Positions 1-8,404 of a stretch of DNA of 64,000 nucleotides are shown piece after piece. Each line of letters opens with the position of its first letter. Positions within the stretch are counted from its first letter, which is position 1. The position numbers and the translations under genes were made by a program. The notes beneath the pieces were generated by a model. That model was not told the origin of the DNA and did not search any database. It was given only the letters and a program-made list of their open reading frames with translations. Location: assembly GCF_928381505.1 (NCBI RefSeq), contig NZ_CAKMSJ010000001.1:124001-188000 (forward strand), in the 5' to 3' direction. This stretch comes from Rothia endophytica (lineage in GTDB: Bacteria > Actinomycetota > Actinomycetes > Actinomycetales > Micrococcaceae).

Positions 1-534
1 GTCGATAAGTTCCCCCGCATGATTGATTACGTCGTGCCCGCAGGGGTTCGCATTGGTGATGCGGACCGCGTGCGTCTGGGTGCTCACCTAGCAGCTGGCA
101 CCACCGTCATGCACGAGGGTTTCGTCAACTTTAACGCCGGTACCCTGGGCGAATCCATGGTGGAGGGCCGTATTTCTCAGGGCGTTGTCATCGGCAACGG
201 CACAGACATCGGTGGCGGCGCTTCAACCATGGGCACCCTATCGGGTGGTGGCACCCAGCGCGTTGCCATCGGCGAGCGCTCCCTGCTAGGCGCTGAGGCA
301 GGTATTGGTATTGCCCTGGGCGATGACTGCGTGGTTGAGGCAGGCCTGTACGTGACTGCTGGTTCTCGTGTCACCCTGCTCAACCCCGGCGCAGAGCCCC
401 AGGTCATCAAGGCTGTTGAGCTATCGGGTATCAGTAACCTGCTTTTCCGCCGTAACTCGGTTACCGGTGCTATTGAAGTGCTACCCCGCGAGGGCAAAAC
501 CGTTGAGCTGAACTCAGAGTTGCACGCTAACTAA
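1..534 (+). CDS. dapD: Tetrahydrodipicolinate N-succinyltransferase, 3' part (5' end outside window)
   Basis: The frame is open from the first base and ends with TAA at 532-534, so the N-terminus lies outside the window. The 177 visible residues carry the left-handed beta-helix hexapeptide pattern of the actinobacterial DapD family (for example [14 protein letters not shown]) and the family's C-terminal region. DapD transfers a succinyl group from succinyl-CoA to tetrahydrodipicolinate in the succinylase branch of lysine and meso-diaminopimelate synthesis in the cytosol. Its partner aminotransferase dapC lies about 7 kb downstream on the other strand (6678-7811), so the pathway genes are near each other but not in one operon. 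Confidence 0.93.
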   Translation, partial: VDKFPRMIDYVVPAGVRIGDADRVRLGAHLAAGTTVMHEGFVNFNAGTLGESMVEGRISQGVVIGNGTDIGGGASTMGTLSGGGTQRVAIGERSLLGAEAGIGIALGDDCVVEAGLYVTAGSRVTLLNPGAEPQVIKAVELSGISNLLFRRNSVTGAIEVLPREGKTVELNSELHAN

Positions 535-550
535 AGCGCACCAACCGGCC

Positions 551-612
551 AAGAGCCCTGACCTGCAATTTTAACCTCCTATATGGGGTGGCAGGCCGGG
601 GCTCTTGCCCTT
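551..612 (+). terminator. Terminator of dapD
   Basis: The arms AAGAGCCCTGACCTGC (551-566) and GCAGGCCGGGGCTCTT (591-606) pair with about two mismatches. They are followed by a short pyrimidine-rich run. The position, 17 bases after the dapD stop, fits a rho-independent terminator. Confidence 0.7.
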
Positions 613-676
613 TAAACTGAAGAGAGCTCGCACACACAGGTATTCAGCACACAATCTGATGAAAGATACTCCTTTT

Positions 677-2776
677 ATGAAGCGTTCTCTCGCTCTACTG
701 ACAGGCCTTGGTCTGGCGTCATCTGCGTTTTTAGCGCCGGCAGCTTTTGCTGCTGATGGTGGCACTGATTTAGGTGACCTCACCGTTCTGGCTACGACCG
801 ATATTCACGGACACCAGCTCAATTATGACTATTTCACAGGATCTCCCTACGGCACCGGCGATAAGGCGCTGGGCATGGAACACCTGGCAACTGCCATTGA
901 ACAGACCCGTAGCGCCAAGGGTGACGATTCCACCCTTTTGTTGGATAACGGCGATGCCAACCAGGGTAACCCCCTGGCAAGCTACTACCAAAAGAACCGT
1001 TCGGCCAGCACCGTTGACCCCATGGCATCGGTCTTCAACCTGCTGAGCTATGACGCGGGTGTGGTAGGCAACCATGAATTCAACTACGGTTTACAGGCAT
1101 CTGCCCAGTACAAGGACAGCCTCAATATGCCCTTGCTAGGTGCCAACGTTATTGATGCGCGCACCGGTCAGCCCGCCTATGAGCCCTACACCATGATCAA
1201 TAAAACGGTGGGCGGCGAGACCGTTCAGGTTGGTGTGATCGGTGTAGTAACCCCCGGCGTCCGTGTATGGGATAAGGCAACCGTTGAGGGCAACCTAGAG
1301 TTTAGGGACGCCGCCGCTGCCGCCGCTGAGTGGGCACCCAAGGTTAAGGAGGCTGGCGCTGATGTGGTCATCGTACTGGCTCATACCGGACTAGATGCTG
1401 CCGACTACACCTACAATCCTGCCGATCTCAACGAGAACATTGCTAAGTCGGTGGCTGAGCAGTCCACCGATGTTGATGTAGTGGTGGGAGGTCACTCGCA
1501 CGTGACCAATAAGGTGCAGGAGTACTTCACCAATAAGAACGGTGAGCAGGTGCTCTTCACTCAACCGGGCTATTGGGCCCGTTTCCTCTCTGAAGTTACC
1601 CTTCCCCTAGTCAAAGAGGCTGATGGGGACATTGAGGTTAAGTGGAACGAGACCGAGCGCCCTACCGCTGCGCCGTTGGTAGCCGGTAATTACGCAGCCG
1701 ACCCGGGTATCCGCGCTGCTATTGAGCCCTACCATACCGAAACCACCCAGTGGGTGCAGACTGTGGTTGCCCAGGCTACCGAAGATATGCCAGCTGCAAC
1801 ATCTGCCTGGGAGGACACCGCTGTGCTGGACTTCATCAACCGGGTTCAGACCGATGAGGTAGCCCGCGCATTGGAAGGCACCCCCTACGCTGATCTCCCG
1901 CTGATTGCTGAGGCATCGCCCTTCTCACGCACTGCCGTCTTCAAGCAGGGCCCTGTGACTATCGCGGATATGGCATCACTCTATATCTATGACAACACCC
2001 TCTACGCGGTTGAACTGACCGGAGCGCAGCTGAGGGATTACCTGGAATACTCGGCCCGCTACTACCAGCAGCAGGAGCCCGGAGCAGTCATTGAGGACTG
2101 GTCAACGGTCACCAATGCTCTCTACGATGGCGCCACCCGCGGCATCCCGGATTACTCCTACGATGTGCTCTCTGGCGTCAACTACCACATCAATATCTCC
2201 CAGCCCGTGGGCCAACGCATTGAGAACCTAACACTCGCTGACGGCTCTGCCCTGGCTGATGATCAGAAGGTCATTCTGGCACTCAATAACTACCGCTGGA
2301 GCGGTGGCTCGGGTTACCCACACGTGACCTCAGCTCCCATTGTCTATGAAGAGCAGAAAGCCGTGCGTGATCTGATGATTGACTGGGCGGTAGCCAACAA
2401 GACCATTGACCCGGCCGACTTCTTCGTTCTCAACTGGACGGTCGGTACTAGCTCACTAGATAACAGTGTTGGCCCCGTACCCACCCCCAGCCAGACACCC
2501 GAGCCCTCAGCATCAGCTGAACCCACTGCTTCCCCCAGTGCAGAGCCCAGCGTTGAACCTAGCGATGAGCCAACCTCTGCGCCCAGCGAGGAAACTCCCA
2601 CTGCTGTAGCAACTGCAGGTGAAACTACAGGTAATCAAGAAGTTGCTGCAAGCTCACAGCCCAACCGCGCCTTGGCATATACGGGCGCACCTCTGCTCAC
2701 CATGCTGGCTGTAGCGCTTCTGCTACTGGTAGTCGGAAGTATCGCCATGCGGGCAACCCGCAAAGGCAAGCTGTAA
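677..2776 (+). CDS. Secreted, cell-wall-anchored 5'-nucleotidase / 2',3'-cyclic phosphodiesterase
   Basis: This is a UshA/CpdB-like extracellular nucleotidase of 699 residues. The start at 677 gives a clean Sec signal peptide (MKRSLALLTGLG to AFAADGG). ATG at 659 in the same frame is an alternative, and neither has a strong ribosome site. The N-terminal metallophosphoesterase domain shows TTDIHGH, GNHEFNYG and GGHSHV metal-ligand motifs. A 5'-nucleotidase C-terminal domain follows (SGGSGYPH region). A Pro/Ser/Glu-rich wall-spanning linker then leads to LAYTG, a hydrophobic segment and a basic tail, which is the layout of a class E-type LAxTG sortase substrate. It probably scavenges phosphate and nucleosides from extracellular nucleotides. 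Specificity between nucleotide types cannot be read from the sequence. Confidence 0.9.
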   Translation: MKRSLALLTGLGLASSAFLAPAAFAADGGTDLGDLTVLATTDIHGHQLNYDYFTGSPYGTGDKALGMEHLATAIEQTRSAKGDDSTLLLDNGDANQGNPLASYYQKNRSASTVDPMASVFNLLSYDAGVVGNHEFNYGLQASAQYKDSLNMPLLGANVIDARTGQPAYEPYTMINKTVGGETVQVGVIGVVTPGVRVWDKATVEGNLEFRDAAAAAAEWAPKVKEAGADVVIVLAHTGLDAADYTYNPADLNENIAKSVAEQSTDVDVVVGGHSHVTNKVQEYFTNKNGEQVLFTQPGYWARFLSEVTLPLVKEADGDIEVKWNETERPTAAPLVAGNYAADPGIRAAIEPYHTETTQWVQTVVAQATEDMPAATSAWEDTAVLDFINRVQTDEVARALEGTPYADLPLIAEASPFSRTAVFKQGPVTIADMASLYIYDNTLYAVELTGAQLRDYLEYSARYYQQQEPGAVIEDWSTVTNALYDGATRGIPDYSYDVLSGVNYHINISQPVGQRIENLTLADGSALADDQKVILALNNYRWSGGSGYPHVTSAPIVYEEQKAVRDLMIDWAVANKTIDPADFFVLNWTVGTSSLDNSVGPVPTPSQTPEPSASAEPTASPSAEPSVEPSDEPTSAPSEETPTAVATAGETTGNQEVAASSQPNRALAYTGAPLLTMLAVALLLLVVGSIAMRATRKGKL

Positions 2777-2818
2777 AGGCTAGCTTAAGCACCTGGGCAT
2801 TAGCCCCCTCGATAAGGA

Positions 2819-2866
2819 CGCCCCGCCTATAACAGGTTCAGATAAGGACCTGTCATAGGCGGGGCG
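2819..2866 (+). terminator. Strong stem-loop terminator after the nucleotidase gene
   Basis: The arms 2819-2836 (CGCCCCGCCTATAACAGG) and 2849-2866 pair almost perfectly (one mismatch). The hairpin lies about 40 bases after the stop of the nucleotidase gene and before galE. There is no long T run, so it may also act in other ways. Confidence 0.65.
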
Positions 2867-2974
2867 CCACTGTCCGTGCATGTGCCCACACCTGTGTGCC
2901 AAACCCTGCCCTGGTGCTGCTAACCCGCTAAGCTAGAAACACCACAAATAACCACACCTTATTGAGGGGAACAC

Positions 2975-3988
2975 GTGAAAATTCTCGTTACCGGCGGCGC
3001 CGGCTACATCGGCTCGCACACCGTCCTTGAACTGCTCAACGCTGGGCACGAGGTCATCGTCATGGACAACCTCTCCAACTCCTCCATGGAGTCGCTGGCT
3101 CGTGTTGAAGAACTGACTGGAAAGACCGTAGAGTTTCGCAAGGTTGATCTGCTGGATCTGCCCGAGATGAAGCAGCTCTTTAACCTGGTCAAGCCAGATG
3201 CAGTCATCCACTTCGCGGGTCTCAAGGCCGTGGGCGAGTCAGCGGAAAAGCCCCTCTGGTACTACCAGACCAACGTTACCGGTACCCTCAATCTGCTCTA
3301 CGCCATGGAGGAAGCCGGCTGCACCTCCATCGTCTTCTCATCCTCAGCAACCGTTTACGGTGAGCCGGAGTCCATGCCGCTGACCGAGAAAATCAACATG
3401 GATGCTCAGAGCTGCTACGGCCGCACCAAAGAGCACATCGAAGATATGCTGGTCGACCTCGCTGCATCAGACTCCAAGTGGAACATCGCCCTGCTACGCT
3501 ACTTCAACCCTGTAGGCGCACACGAGTCCGGCCGTATTGGTGAGGACCCCGCAGGTATCCCCAACAACCTGGTGCCCTTCATCGCCCAGGTAGCTGTGGG
3601 CCGCCGCGAGCATCTTAATGTCTTCGGTAACGACTACCCCACCGTTGATGGAACCGGCGTGCGCGACTACATCCACGTATCTGACCTGGCAGATGGCCAT
3701 CTCAAGGCGCTGGACTACATCACCAGCCACCAGGGCCTGCACACCTGGAACCTGGGTACCGGCAACGGCTACTCAGTTCTTGAGGTTCTACACGCCTTTG
3801 AGAAGGCTGCCGGCAAGGAGCTTCCCTACAAGATGGTGGACCGCCGCCCCGGCGACGTCGCTGTCTCCTACGCTGACCCCTCAGCTGCCCTCTCTGACCT
3901 GGGCTGGAGCGCTCACCGCGACATCGAGACCATGGTGCGCGATCACTGGAACTGGCAGAAGAATAACCCCAACGGTTACGAAGCCTAA
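2975..3988 (+). CDS. galE: UDP-glucose 4-epimerase
   Basis: 337 residues, normal family length. The GTG start at 2975 follows a GAGGGGA ribosome site. The N-terminus has the NAD-binding Rossmann motif GGAGYIG, and the catalytic Y-x-x-x-K appears as SCYGRTKEH near residues 147-155. It is an extended short-chain dehydrogenase that interconverts UDP-glucose and UDP-galactose for the Leloir pathway and for cell-surface glycans. The last part of the gene is duplicated at 5047-5118, on the far side of a small AT-richer insert. This points to an insertion just downstream of galE in an ancestor. Confidence 0.96.
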   Translation: MKILVTGGAGYIGSHTVLELLNAGHEVIVMDNLSNSSMESLARVEELTGKTVEFRKVDLLDLPEMKQLFNLVKPDAVIHFAGLKAVGESAEKPLWYYQTNVTGTLNLLYAMEEAGCTSIVFSSSATVYGEPESMPLTEKINMDAQSCYGRTKEHIEDMLVDLAASDSKWNIALLRYFNPVGAHESGRIGEDPAGIPNNLVPFIAQVAVGRREHLNVFGNDYPTVDGTGVRDYIHVSDLADGHLKALDYITSHQGLHTWNLGTGNGYSVLEVLHAFEKAAGKELPYKMVDRRPGDVAVSYADPSAALSDLGWSAHRDIETMVRDHWNWQKNNPNGYEA

Positions 3989-3996
3989 ACAACTCC

Positions 3997-4044
3997 ATAA
4001 AAAGGGGTGCTCTTTCCATGTGTGGAAAGAGCACCCCTTTTTAT
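3997..4044 (+). terminator. galE terminator
   Basis: A perfect stem AAAAGGGGTGCTCTTTCCA / TGGAAAGAGCACCCCTTTT, with A and T runs on both sides, starts about 10 bases after the galE stop. It can work in both directions and would also stop transcripts coming from the convergent gene at 4065-4352. Confidence 0.9.
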
Positions 4045-4064
4045 ATTTATGATCTTTCACCGGT

Positions 4065-4352
4065 TTACCAGTTCACCCCCTGGAAAAGTATGACCAGGGG
4101 GAAGAAGAGGAAAATCAAGGCAAAGATCACAATCCAACCCCAGGTGCGGGCGATGACGCTCAGGGGTATAAATATTATTCCCAGCAGAGGTGCCAGCATC
4201 CATATCTCAGAAACGGCCGTAGCTCCATAAATTATTAGCCCTAGAGAAAGAGCCGTTGCTACCAGGGCTACTAAGTGAAAGCTACCCCATTTGGATGAGC
4301 TAAAGGCCCGCCAGCCGTGATTTGTTTCGACATATCGGGTATTTGTCATCAT
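4065..4352 (-). CDS. Small membrane protein, unknown function
   Basis: 95 residues with about three hydrophobic segments (starting near residues 27, 50 and 75) and a short polar N-terminus. No family recognised. It starts 13 bases downstream of the phospholipase A2-like gene on the same strand and is probably cotranscribed with it. Both lie in AT-richer DNA bounded by galE and a copy of the galE 3' end, so they were probably acquired together. A role as immunity or accessory protein of the secreted enzyme is only a guess from the arrangement. Confidence 0.6.
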   Translation of the reverse strand: MMTNTRYVETNHGWRAFSSSKWGSFHLVALVATALSLGLIIYGATAVSEIWMLAPLLGIIFIPLSVIARTWGWIVIFALIFLFFPLVILFQGVNW

Positions 4353-4364
4353 ATTAATTCACCC

Positions 4365-4925
4365 TTACAGATAACCATTAGGTACAAATACAGCCATTAT
4401 TGCCCGTGCCTTGGTACCGACCCACCAAGAATATCTTGATTGCGACAAATCAAGGGCAATCGAAGCTACTAGTTGCCGGTCACAGGCCTTATTGAAATAG
4501 CCTTGAGTAGCATAGCATCGGTCATGGGTCTGACAACGCGTATCTAACAGGTCAATAGGAGCAGCGGGGCCACTATGCCCGGGGCCGCACCAATTACCGT
4601 GAACAGGAATTCCCCACTGGGGAGAAACTACCCCAGAAACACTGCTGCCTTGGTCTGCAGAAAAAGTGGATGAATTAAAGACTTTCGCTGCATCGATTAC
4701 TGCACTGTCCGCGTTATCAGAGACTGCTTCAGATATATCAAAGTACTGGATATTCCCTGTAGCATCCAACTGAGCATACTGGAGAAGCTCCTCAACAAGT
4801 TGCTCATCACCCGATGGCTTACTGTAGGCGTTTACAGGTTGAGCGGAAGAAAAAGCCAGCATCAAAGTAAACACAACGGTGAGAACTATTGAGAGGGGGG
4901 CGACTTTTCCTGTGAGGGAATGCAT
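4365..4925 (-). CDS. Secreted phospholipase A2-like protein
   Basis: 186 residues with a signal peptide (hydrophobic stretch about residues 9-30). The C-terminal half has the prokaryotic/fungal phospholipase A2 signature: NWCGPGHSGP with Cys113, then CQTHDRCY with the catalytic His134-Asp135 pair and Cys131/Cys137, and a further Cys148 in NKACDR. Spacing of these cysteines fits the family's disulfides. The family hydrolyses the sn-2 ester of phospholipids and usually needs calcium. The residues 35-100 form an acidic, polar propeptide-like region. The gene is in low-GC DNA compared with galE and gltA and is flanked by a duplicated galE 3' end, both signs of transfer. Confidence 0.82.
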   Translation of the reverse strand: MHSLTGKVAPLSIVLTVVFTLMLAFSSAQPVNAYSKPSGDEQLVEELLQYAQLDATGNIQYFDISEAVSDNADSAVIDAAKVFNSSTFSADQGSSVSGVVSPQWGIPVHGNWCGPGHSGPAAPIDLLDTRCQTHDRCYATQGYFNKACDRQLVASIALDLSQSRYSWWVGTKARAIMAVFVPNGYL

Positions 4926-5046
4926 GATTTCAACCTAACATTCCAAAAACACATAGATTTTATGTGTTGCAGGTAACACTACAGTCATAGAATATAATTT
5001 TCAAGAGTTGCTTTAATCGGTTGCACCAATTCAATAGGTAAACGTT

Positions 5047-5118
5047 TGGAGCGCTCAAATGATGGTGCGCGATCACTGTAACTGGCAGAAGAACAACCCC
5101 AATGGTTACGAAGCCTAA
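5047..5118 (+). pseudogene. Duplicated 3' end of galE (remnant)
   Basis: This stretch repeats the end of galE at 3905-3988: TGGAGCGCTCA, then ATGGTGCGCGATCACTG, then the last codons through AACGGTTACGAAGCCTAA with a few substitutions. About a dozen bases are missing inside. It has no start and cannot encode a protein. It marks the far edge of the phospholipase insert. Confidence 0.9.
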
Positions 5119-5141
5119 ATAAATCGTGGCTAAATAAAAAG

Positions 5142-5167
5142 AGCCGGCCACCTTCTGGGGGCCGGCT
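5142..5167 (-). terminator. gltA terminator
   Basis: The stem AGCCGGCC (5142-5149) / GGCCGGCT (5160-5167), read on the minus strand, is followed by a CTTTTTATTTA run. It lies about 20 bases after the gltA stop. Confidence 0.85.
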
Positions 5168-5187
5168 TTAGGTGTTAAACCCTGGGT

Positions 5188-6468
5188 TTATGCACCCGGG
5201 TAGTGGCGCTCGTTTTCGCCAATGTAGACCTGGCGGGGGCGTCCAATCTTACGATCGGGGTCCTGCACGCCTTCGGTCCACTGGGCTATCCAACCAGGCA
5301 TACGGCCAAGTGCGAATAGTACGGTGAACATCTTCTCGGGGAAGCCCATCGCCTTGTAAATCATGCCGGTGTAGAAGTCTACGTTGGGGTAGAGTTTACG
5401 CTCGATGAAGTAGTCATCGTTCAGTGCCTTCTCTTCAAGGCGCTTAGCGATATCCAGCAGTTCGCTGTTGCCGCCCATGTTTTCAAGCACCTCGTCAGCG
5501 GTTACCTTGATGAGGCGGGCACGGGGGTCGTAGTTCTTGTAGACGCGGTGACCGAAGCCCATGAGGCGCACGCCGTCTTCCTTGCGCTTGACCTTCTCCA
5601 TGAAGTCCTCGGGGCTGATGCCCTCCTTCTGGATCTGAGTCAGCATCTTCAGCACAGCTTCGTTGGCACCGCCGTGCAGGGGACCATAGAGAGCATTGAT
5701 GCCGGCAGAAACAGAGGCAAACATATTGGCGTTAGCTGAACCTACAAGGCGCACCGTGGAGGTTGAACAGTTCTGTTCATGGTCTGCGTGCAAGAGCAGC
5801 AGAAGGTCAAGAGCCTTAGCATGCACGGGGTTAACTTCGTATTCTTCGGTGGGGAAACCGAAGCACATGCGCAAGAAGTTCTCTGAGTAATTGAGCTCAT
5901 TGCGGGGGTAAATCAGGGGCTCACCCTTGGACTTCTTGTAAGCATAAGCCGCCAGGGTGGGAACCTTGGAAAGCAGACGGAAGGTAGAAATCTCTACCTG
6001 GCGCGGATCAAAAGGATCCAGTGAATCTGCGTAGAAGGTAGACATAGCTGAAACGCTGGACGCCAGCACAGCCATGGGGTGGGCGTCGCGGGGGAAGCCG
6101 TTGAAGAAGGTCTTGAAATCCTCATGCACCATGGTGTGCCGACGTATCATCAGGTCAAACTCTTCCAGCTGATCGGCGGTGGGGAGCTCACCATAAATGA
6201 GAAGGTACGCGGTTTCGATGAAGCTTGATTTCTCGGCTAGCTCCTCAATGGGGTAGCCGCGATAACGTAAGACGCCGGCGTCGCCGTCAATGTAGGTCAC
6301 TGCTGATTTTGCGTTTGCAGTGTTCATGAAGCCGGGGTCGTAGGCTACCTTGCCAGTCTCTTTAAGCATTCCAGCTACTTCGAAGGCACCGTTACCTTCG
6401 GTTGCTTCCACAGCAGGCAGCGGCAGTTCCTTGCCCTGATAGCTGAGGGTCGCGTTGTTTTCAGTCAT
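5188..6468 (-). CDS. gltA: Citrate synthase
   Basis: 426 residues, typical of type II (hexameric) bacterial citrate synthases. The start is fixed by an AGGAGGAAC ribosome site. The catalytic regions are visible: HADHEQNCSTSTVR, GPLHGGANEAV and MGFGHRVYKNYDPRA, with the C-terminal arginine-rich CoA/oxaloacetate region. It condenses acetyl-CoA and oxaloacetate to start the TCA cycle. The gene is alone, with its own terminator. Confidence 0.97.
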   Translation of the reverse strand: MTENNATLSYQGKELPLPAVEATEGNGAFEVAGMLKETGKVAYDPGFMNTANAKSAVTYIDGDAGVLRYRGYPIEELAEKSSFIETAYLLIYGELPTADQLEEFDLMIRRHTMVHEDFKTFFNGFPRDAHPMAVLASSVSAMSTFYADSLDPFDPRQVEISTFRLLSKVPTLAAYAYKKSKGEPLIYPRNELNYSENFLRMCFGFPTEEYEVNPVHAKALDLLLLLHADHEQNCSTSTVRLVGSANANMFASVSAGINALYGPLHGGANEAVLKMLTQIQKEGISPEDFMEKVKRKEDGVRLMGFGHRVYKNYDPRARLIKVTADEVLENMGGNSELLDIAKRLEEKALNDDYFIERKLYPNVDFYTGMIYKAMGFPEKMFTVLFALGRMPGWIAQWTEGVQDPDRKIGRPRQVYIGENERHYPGA

Positions 6469-6677
6469 TGTTCCTCCTGGTGTGTGAGGTCAAGCGTACA
6501 CGAATCGCTAGAGAGGATTTCATAGAGAGCGGCGTGGCCTTCAACCGTTGAGGGCCACACCGCACGCGTACGCATGTCATCTATGGTTCACATTACAACA
6601 GAACCATGGGTGAGGTCACATTCAGGGGACGGGCAGGGCAAAAGATTACGCCCTAATAAGACCTGTAATACCGCTGT

Positions 6678-7811
6678 TTATGCAGCTTTTAGACGAGCTG
6701 CTGCCTTCTCAATATCTGAGTCAGAACCGGTGAGTGCCAGGCGCACATACCCCTCACCTGCTTCACCGTAGAAAACTCCTGGACCAATGAGAATGCCCAG
6801 CTCAGCAAAGCGTTGGACGGTCGTCCAGGTGTCCTCACCGGCAGTCGCCCAGAGGTAGAGGCCGGCCTCAGAGTTTTCAACGGTCAGCCCAAACTTTTGC
6901 ACCGCTGGTAGCAGTAGGTCACGGCGGGCACGGTAGAGATCCTTCTGCGCCTCCACATGAGCATCGTCATTGAGCGCAGCTGCCATGGCGGCCTGCACGG
7001 GGGCAGGCACAATCATGCCTGCGTGCTTACGAGAATTAATGAGGTTGGGCATGAGCTCTGCGTCCCCGGCGATGAAGGCACCTCGGTAGCCAGCGAAGTT
7101 GGACTGCTTTGAAAGGGAGTAGACCGAGAAGACCAGGTGCTTGCTCTCGCCGCACACCCGGGGATCAAGGATAGAAGGCACCAGCTGTCCACCCTGCTGG
7201 GTATCCCACTCCCCCCAGCCCAGCTCTGCGTAGCACTCATCAGAGGCAACCACAGCACCGAGGCTCCGGGCGTCATCAACCAGCATCTTCAGCTCATCAA
7301 CGCCACGGACGATACCGGTAGGGTTGGCGGGGGAATTAACCCAGATCAGACGCACCCGGGCGCGGGTATCGGCGTCCAGCTCATTGAGAGAATCAGCTGC
7401 AACAGCAGTAGCCCCAGCCAGCTGAGCACCAATGTCATAGGTGGGGTAAGCAACGGTGGGGCGCACCACCACATCTCCCTCTCCCAGCCCCAGGAGGAAG
7501 GGCAGCCAGGCGACCAGTTCCTTAGAACCGATGGTCGGCATAACCTGCTCAACGCTCAAACCCGGCACTTCGCGGCGGCGGTCAAACCAGTCCACGATTG
7601 CTTGACGCACCTGAACGTTGCCGTGCGTCGTAGGGTAACCGTGAGCGTCAGTGGCATCAGCGAGAGCCTGACGGATGACATCAGGGGTCGGGTCAACCGG
7701 GGTGCCGATGGAAAGGTTCACCAGCCCATCCGGGTGCGCCTTGGCTGTTTCCAAGTAAGGAGCCATGGTGTCCCAGGGGTAGTCGGGCAGAGAAAGGCCA
7801 AAGGCGCTCAT
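6678..7811 (-). CDS. dapC: N-succinyldiaminopimelate aminotransferase
   Basis: 377 residues from ATG 7811, which has an AAGGAAAA ribosome site. A longer open frame runs to 7931 but has no support. This is a fold-type I PLP enzyme of the actinobacterial DapC group: IGTPVDPTPDVI near the N-terminus, WVNSPANPTG (cofactor and substrate region), ASDECYAELGW, and YSLSKQSNFAGYRGAF, which holds the PLP lysine. It converts N-succinyl-2-amino-6-ketopimelate to N-succinyl-LL-diaminopimelate in lysine/DAP synthesis, after DapD (1-534). Ferredoxin and dapC are often neighbours in actinobacteria. Here a variable region of about 2.5 kb separates dapC from the ferredoxin gene at 10481. Confidence 0.9.
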   Translation of the reverse strand: MSAFGLSLPDYPWDTMAPYLETAKAHPDGLVNLSIGTPVDPTPDVIRQALADATDAHGYPTTHGNVQVRQAIVDWFDRRREVPGLSVEQVMPTIGSKELVAWLPFLLGLGEGDVVVRPTVAYPTYDIGAQLAGATAVAADSLNELDADTRARVRLIWVNSPANPTGIVRGVDELKMLVDDARSLGAVVASDECYAELGWGEWDTQQGGQLVPSILDPRVCGESKHLVFSVYSLSKQSNFAGYRGAFIAGDAELMPNLINSRKHAGMIVPAPVQAAMAAALNDDAHVEAQKDLYRARRDLLLPAVQKFGLTVENSEAGLYLWATAGEDTWTTVQRFAELGILIGPGVFYGEAGEGYVRLALTGSDSDIEKAAARLKAA

Positions 7812-7973
7812 AGGTTTTCCTTCACTAGGCTGAGTTCTGTCTGCTTCTAGTCTACGCAAGGACGCCGCAGCGCTGCTGGTACCCGCTCGAATGCTGGCAA
7901 GGTTGCTTAGCTTAGACCCGCTGATAAGCACCGGGCCGGCAAGCCAAGGTTTACCTGCGAAGTCAAAGTAAAT

Positions 7974-8132
7974 GAGGCTTATTCAAAAGGGTGAAACGGA
8001 TGGACGCAGTAAGTGGCCAATCTGGCTCGGGACTGGTGTAAATCACCTTGTGAGCGACAGCGAACCAGTTGAGAGGATTAACTTGCCGCTACTGCGCCCA
8101 TCCGCGGTTTTGATACCTTTTGAATAAGCCTC
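7974..8132. mobile_element. 159-bp MITE-like element with the TIRs of the adjacent IS
   Basis: It is bounded by perfect 17-base inverted repeats, GAGGCTTATTCAAAAGG (7974-7990) and its complement (8116-8132). The outer 16 bases are identical to the ends of the IS at 8405-9306. AAT flanks both sides (7971-7973 and 8133-8135), which fits a 3-bp target duplication. There is no coding capacity. Inside is a long imperfect stem (7997-8020 with 8076-8104) around a core that also occurs near 19.3, 19.5 and 33.2 kb. It is best read as a non-autonomous element mobilised by the IS5-type transposase. Confidence 0.85.
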
Positions 8133-8148
8133 AATGGATGAAATGTAA

Positions 8149-8401
8149 TTATTTACCGATGATTTCAGGTAGCTGCTCATACGAGAAAACCTCTACCTTG
8201 CTACCTTCTTTATATGAATTAGAGAAAACATCGTTCGGTACTTGACCGTAAAGAATATTGGTTTCAGGATATAAAATCGAAGATTCCACCCAGTCAGGGC
8301 AAAGAGGCGCGTTATCGGGGTTTTTGCAGTATGCTGTGAGCAGCCCAAGCTGAGAGTCAAATTTCATATCTCCATACTGAGCATCTACAGTAAAAACAAC
8401 T
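8149..8401 (-). pseudogene. 3' part of a secreted-protein gene split by the IS
   Basis: This is the C-terminal 83 codons of the gene whose 5' part is at 9307-9668. The frame is open up to the IS boundary and continues exactly in frame with the other half once the IS and one CTT copy are removed (EREI-RVVFTVDAQYGDMKF). The reconstructed protein has 204 residues. It is not recognised as a known family. Confidence 0.85.
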
Positions 8402-8404
8402 CTT

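Noticed and set aside
7137..7850. 237-residue frame antisense to dapC
   Set aside because: It mirrors the well-supported dapC gene and has no motif or ribosome site.
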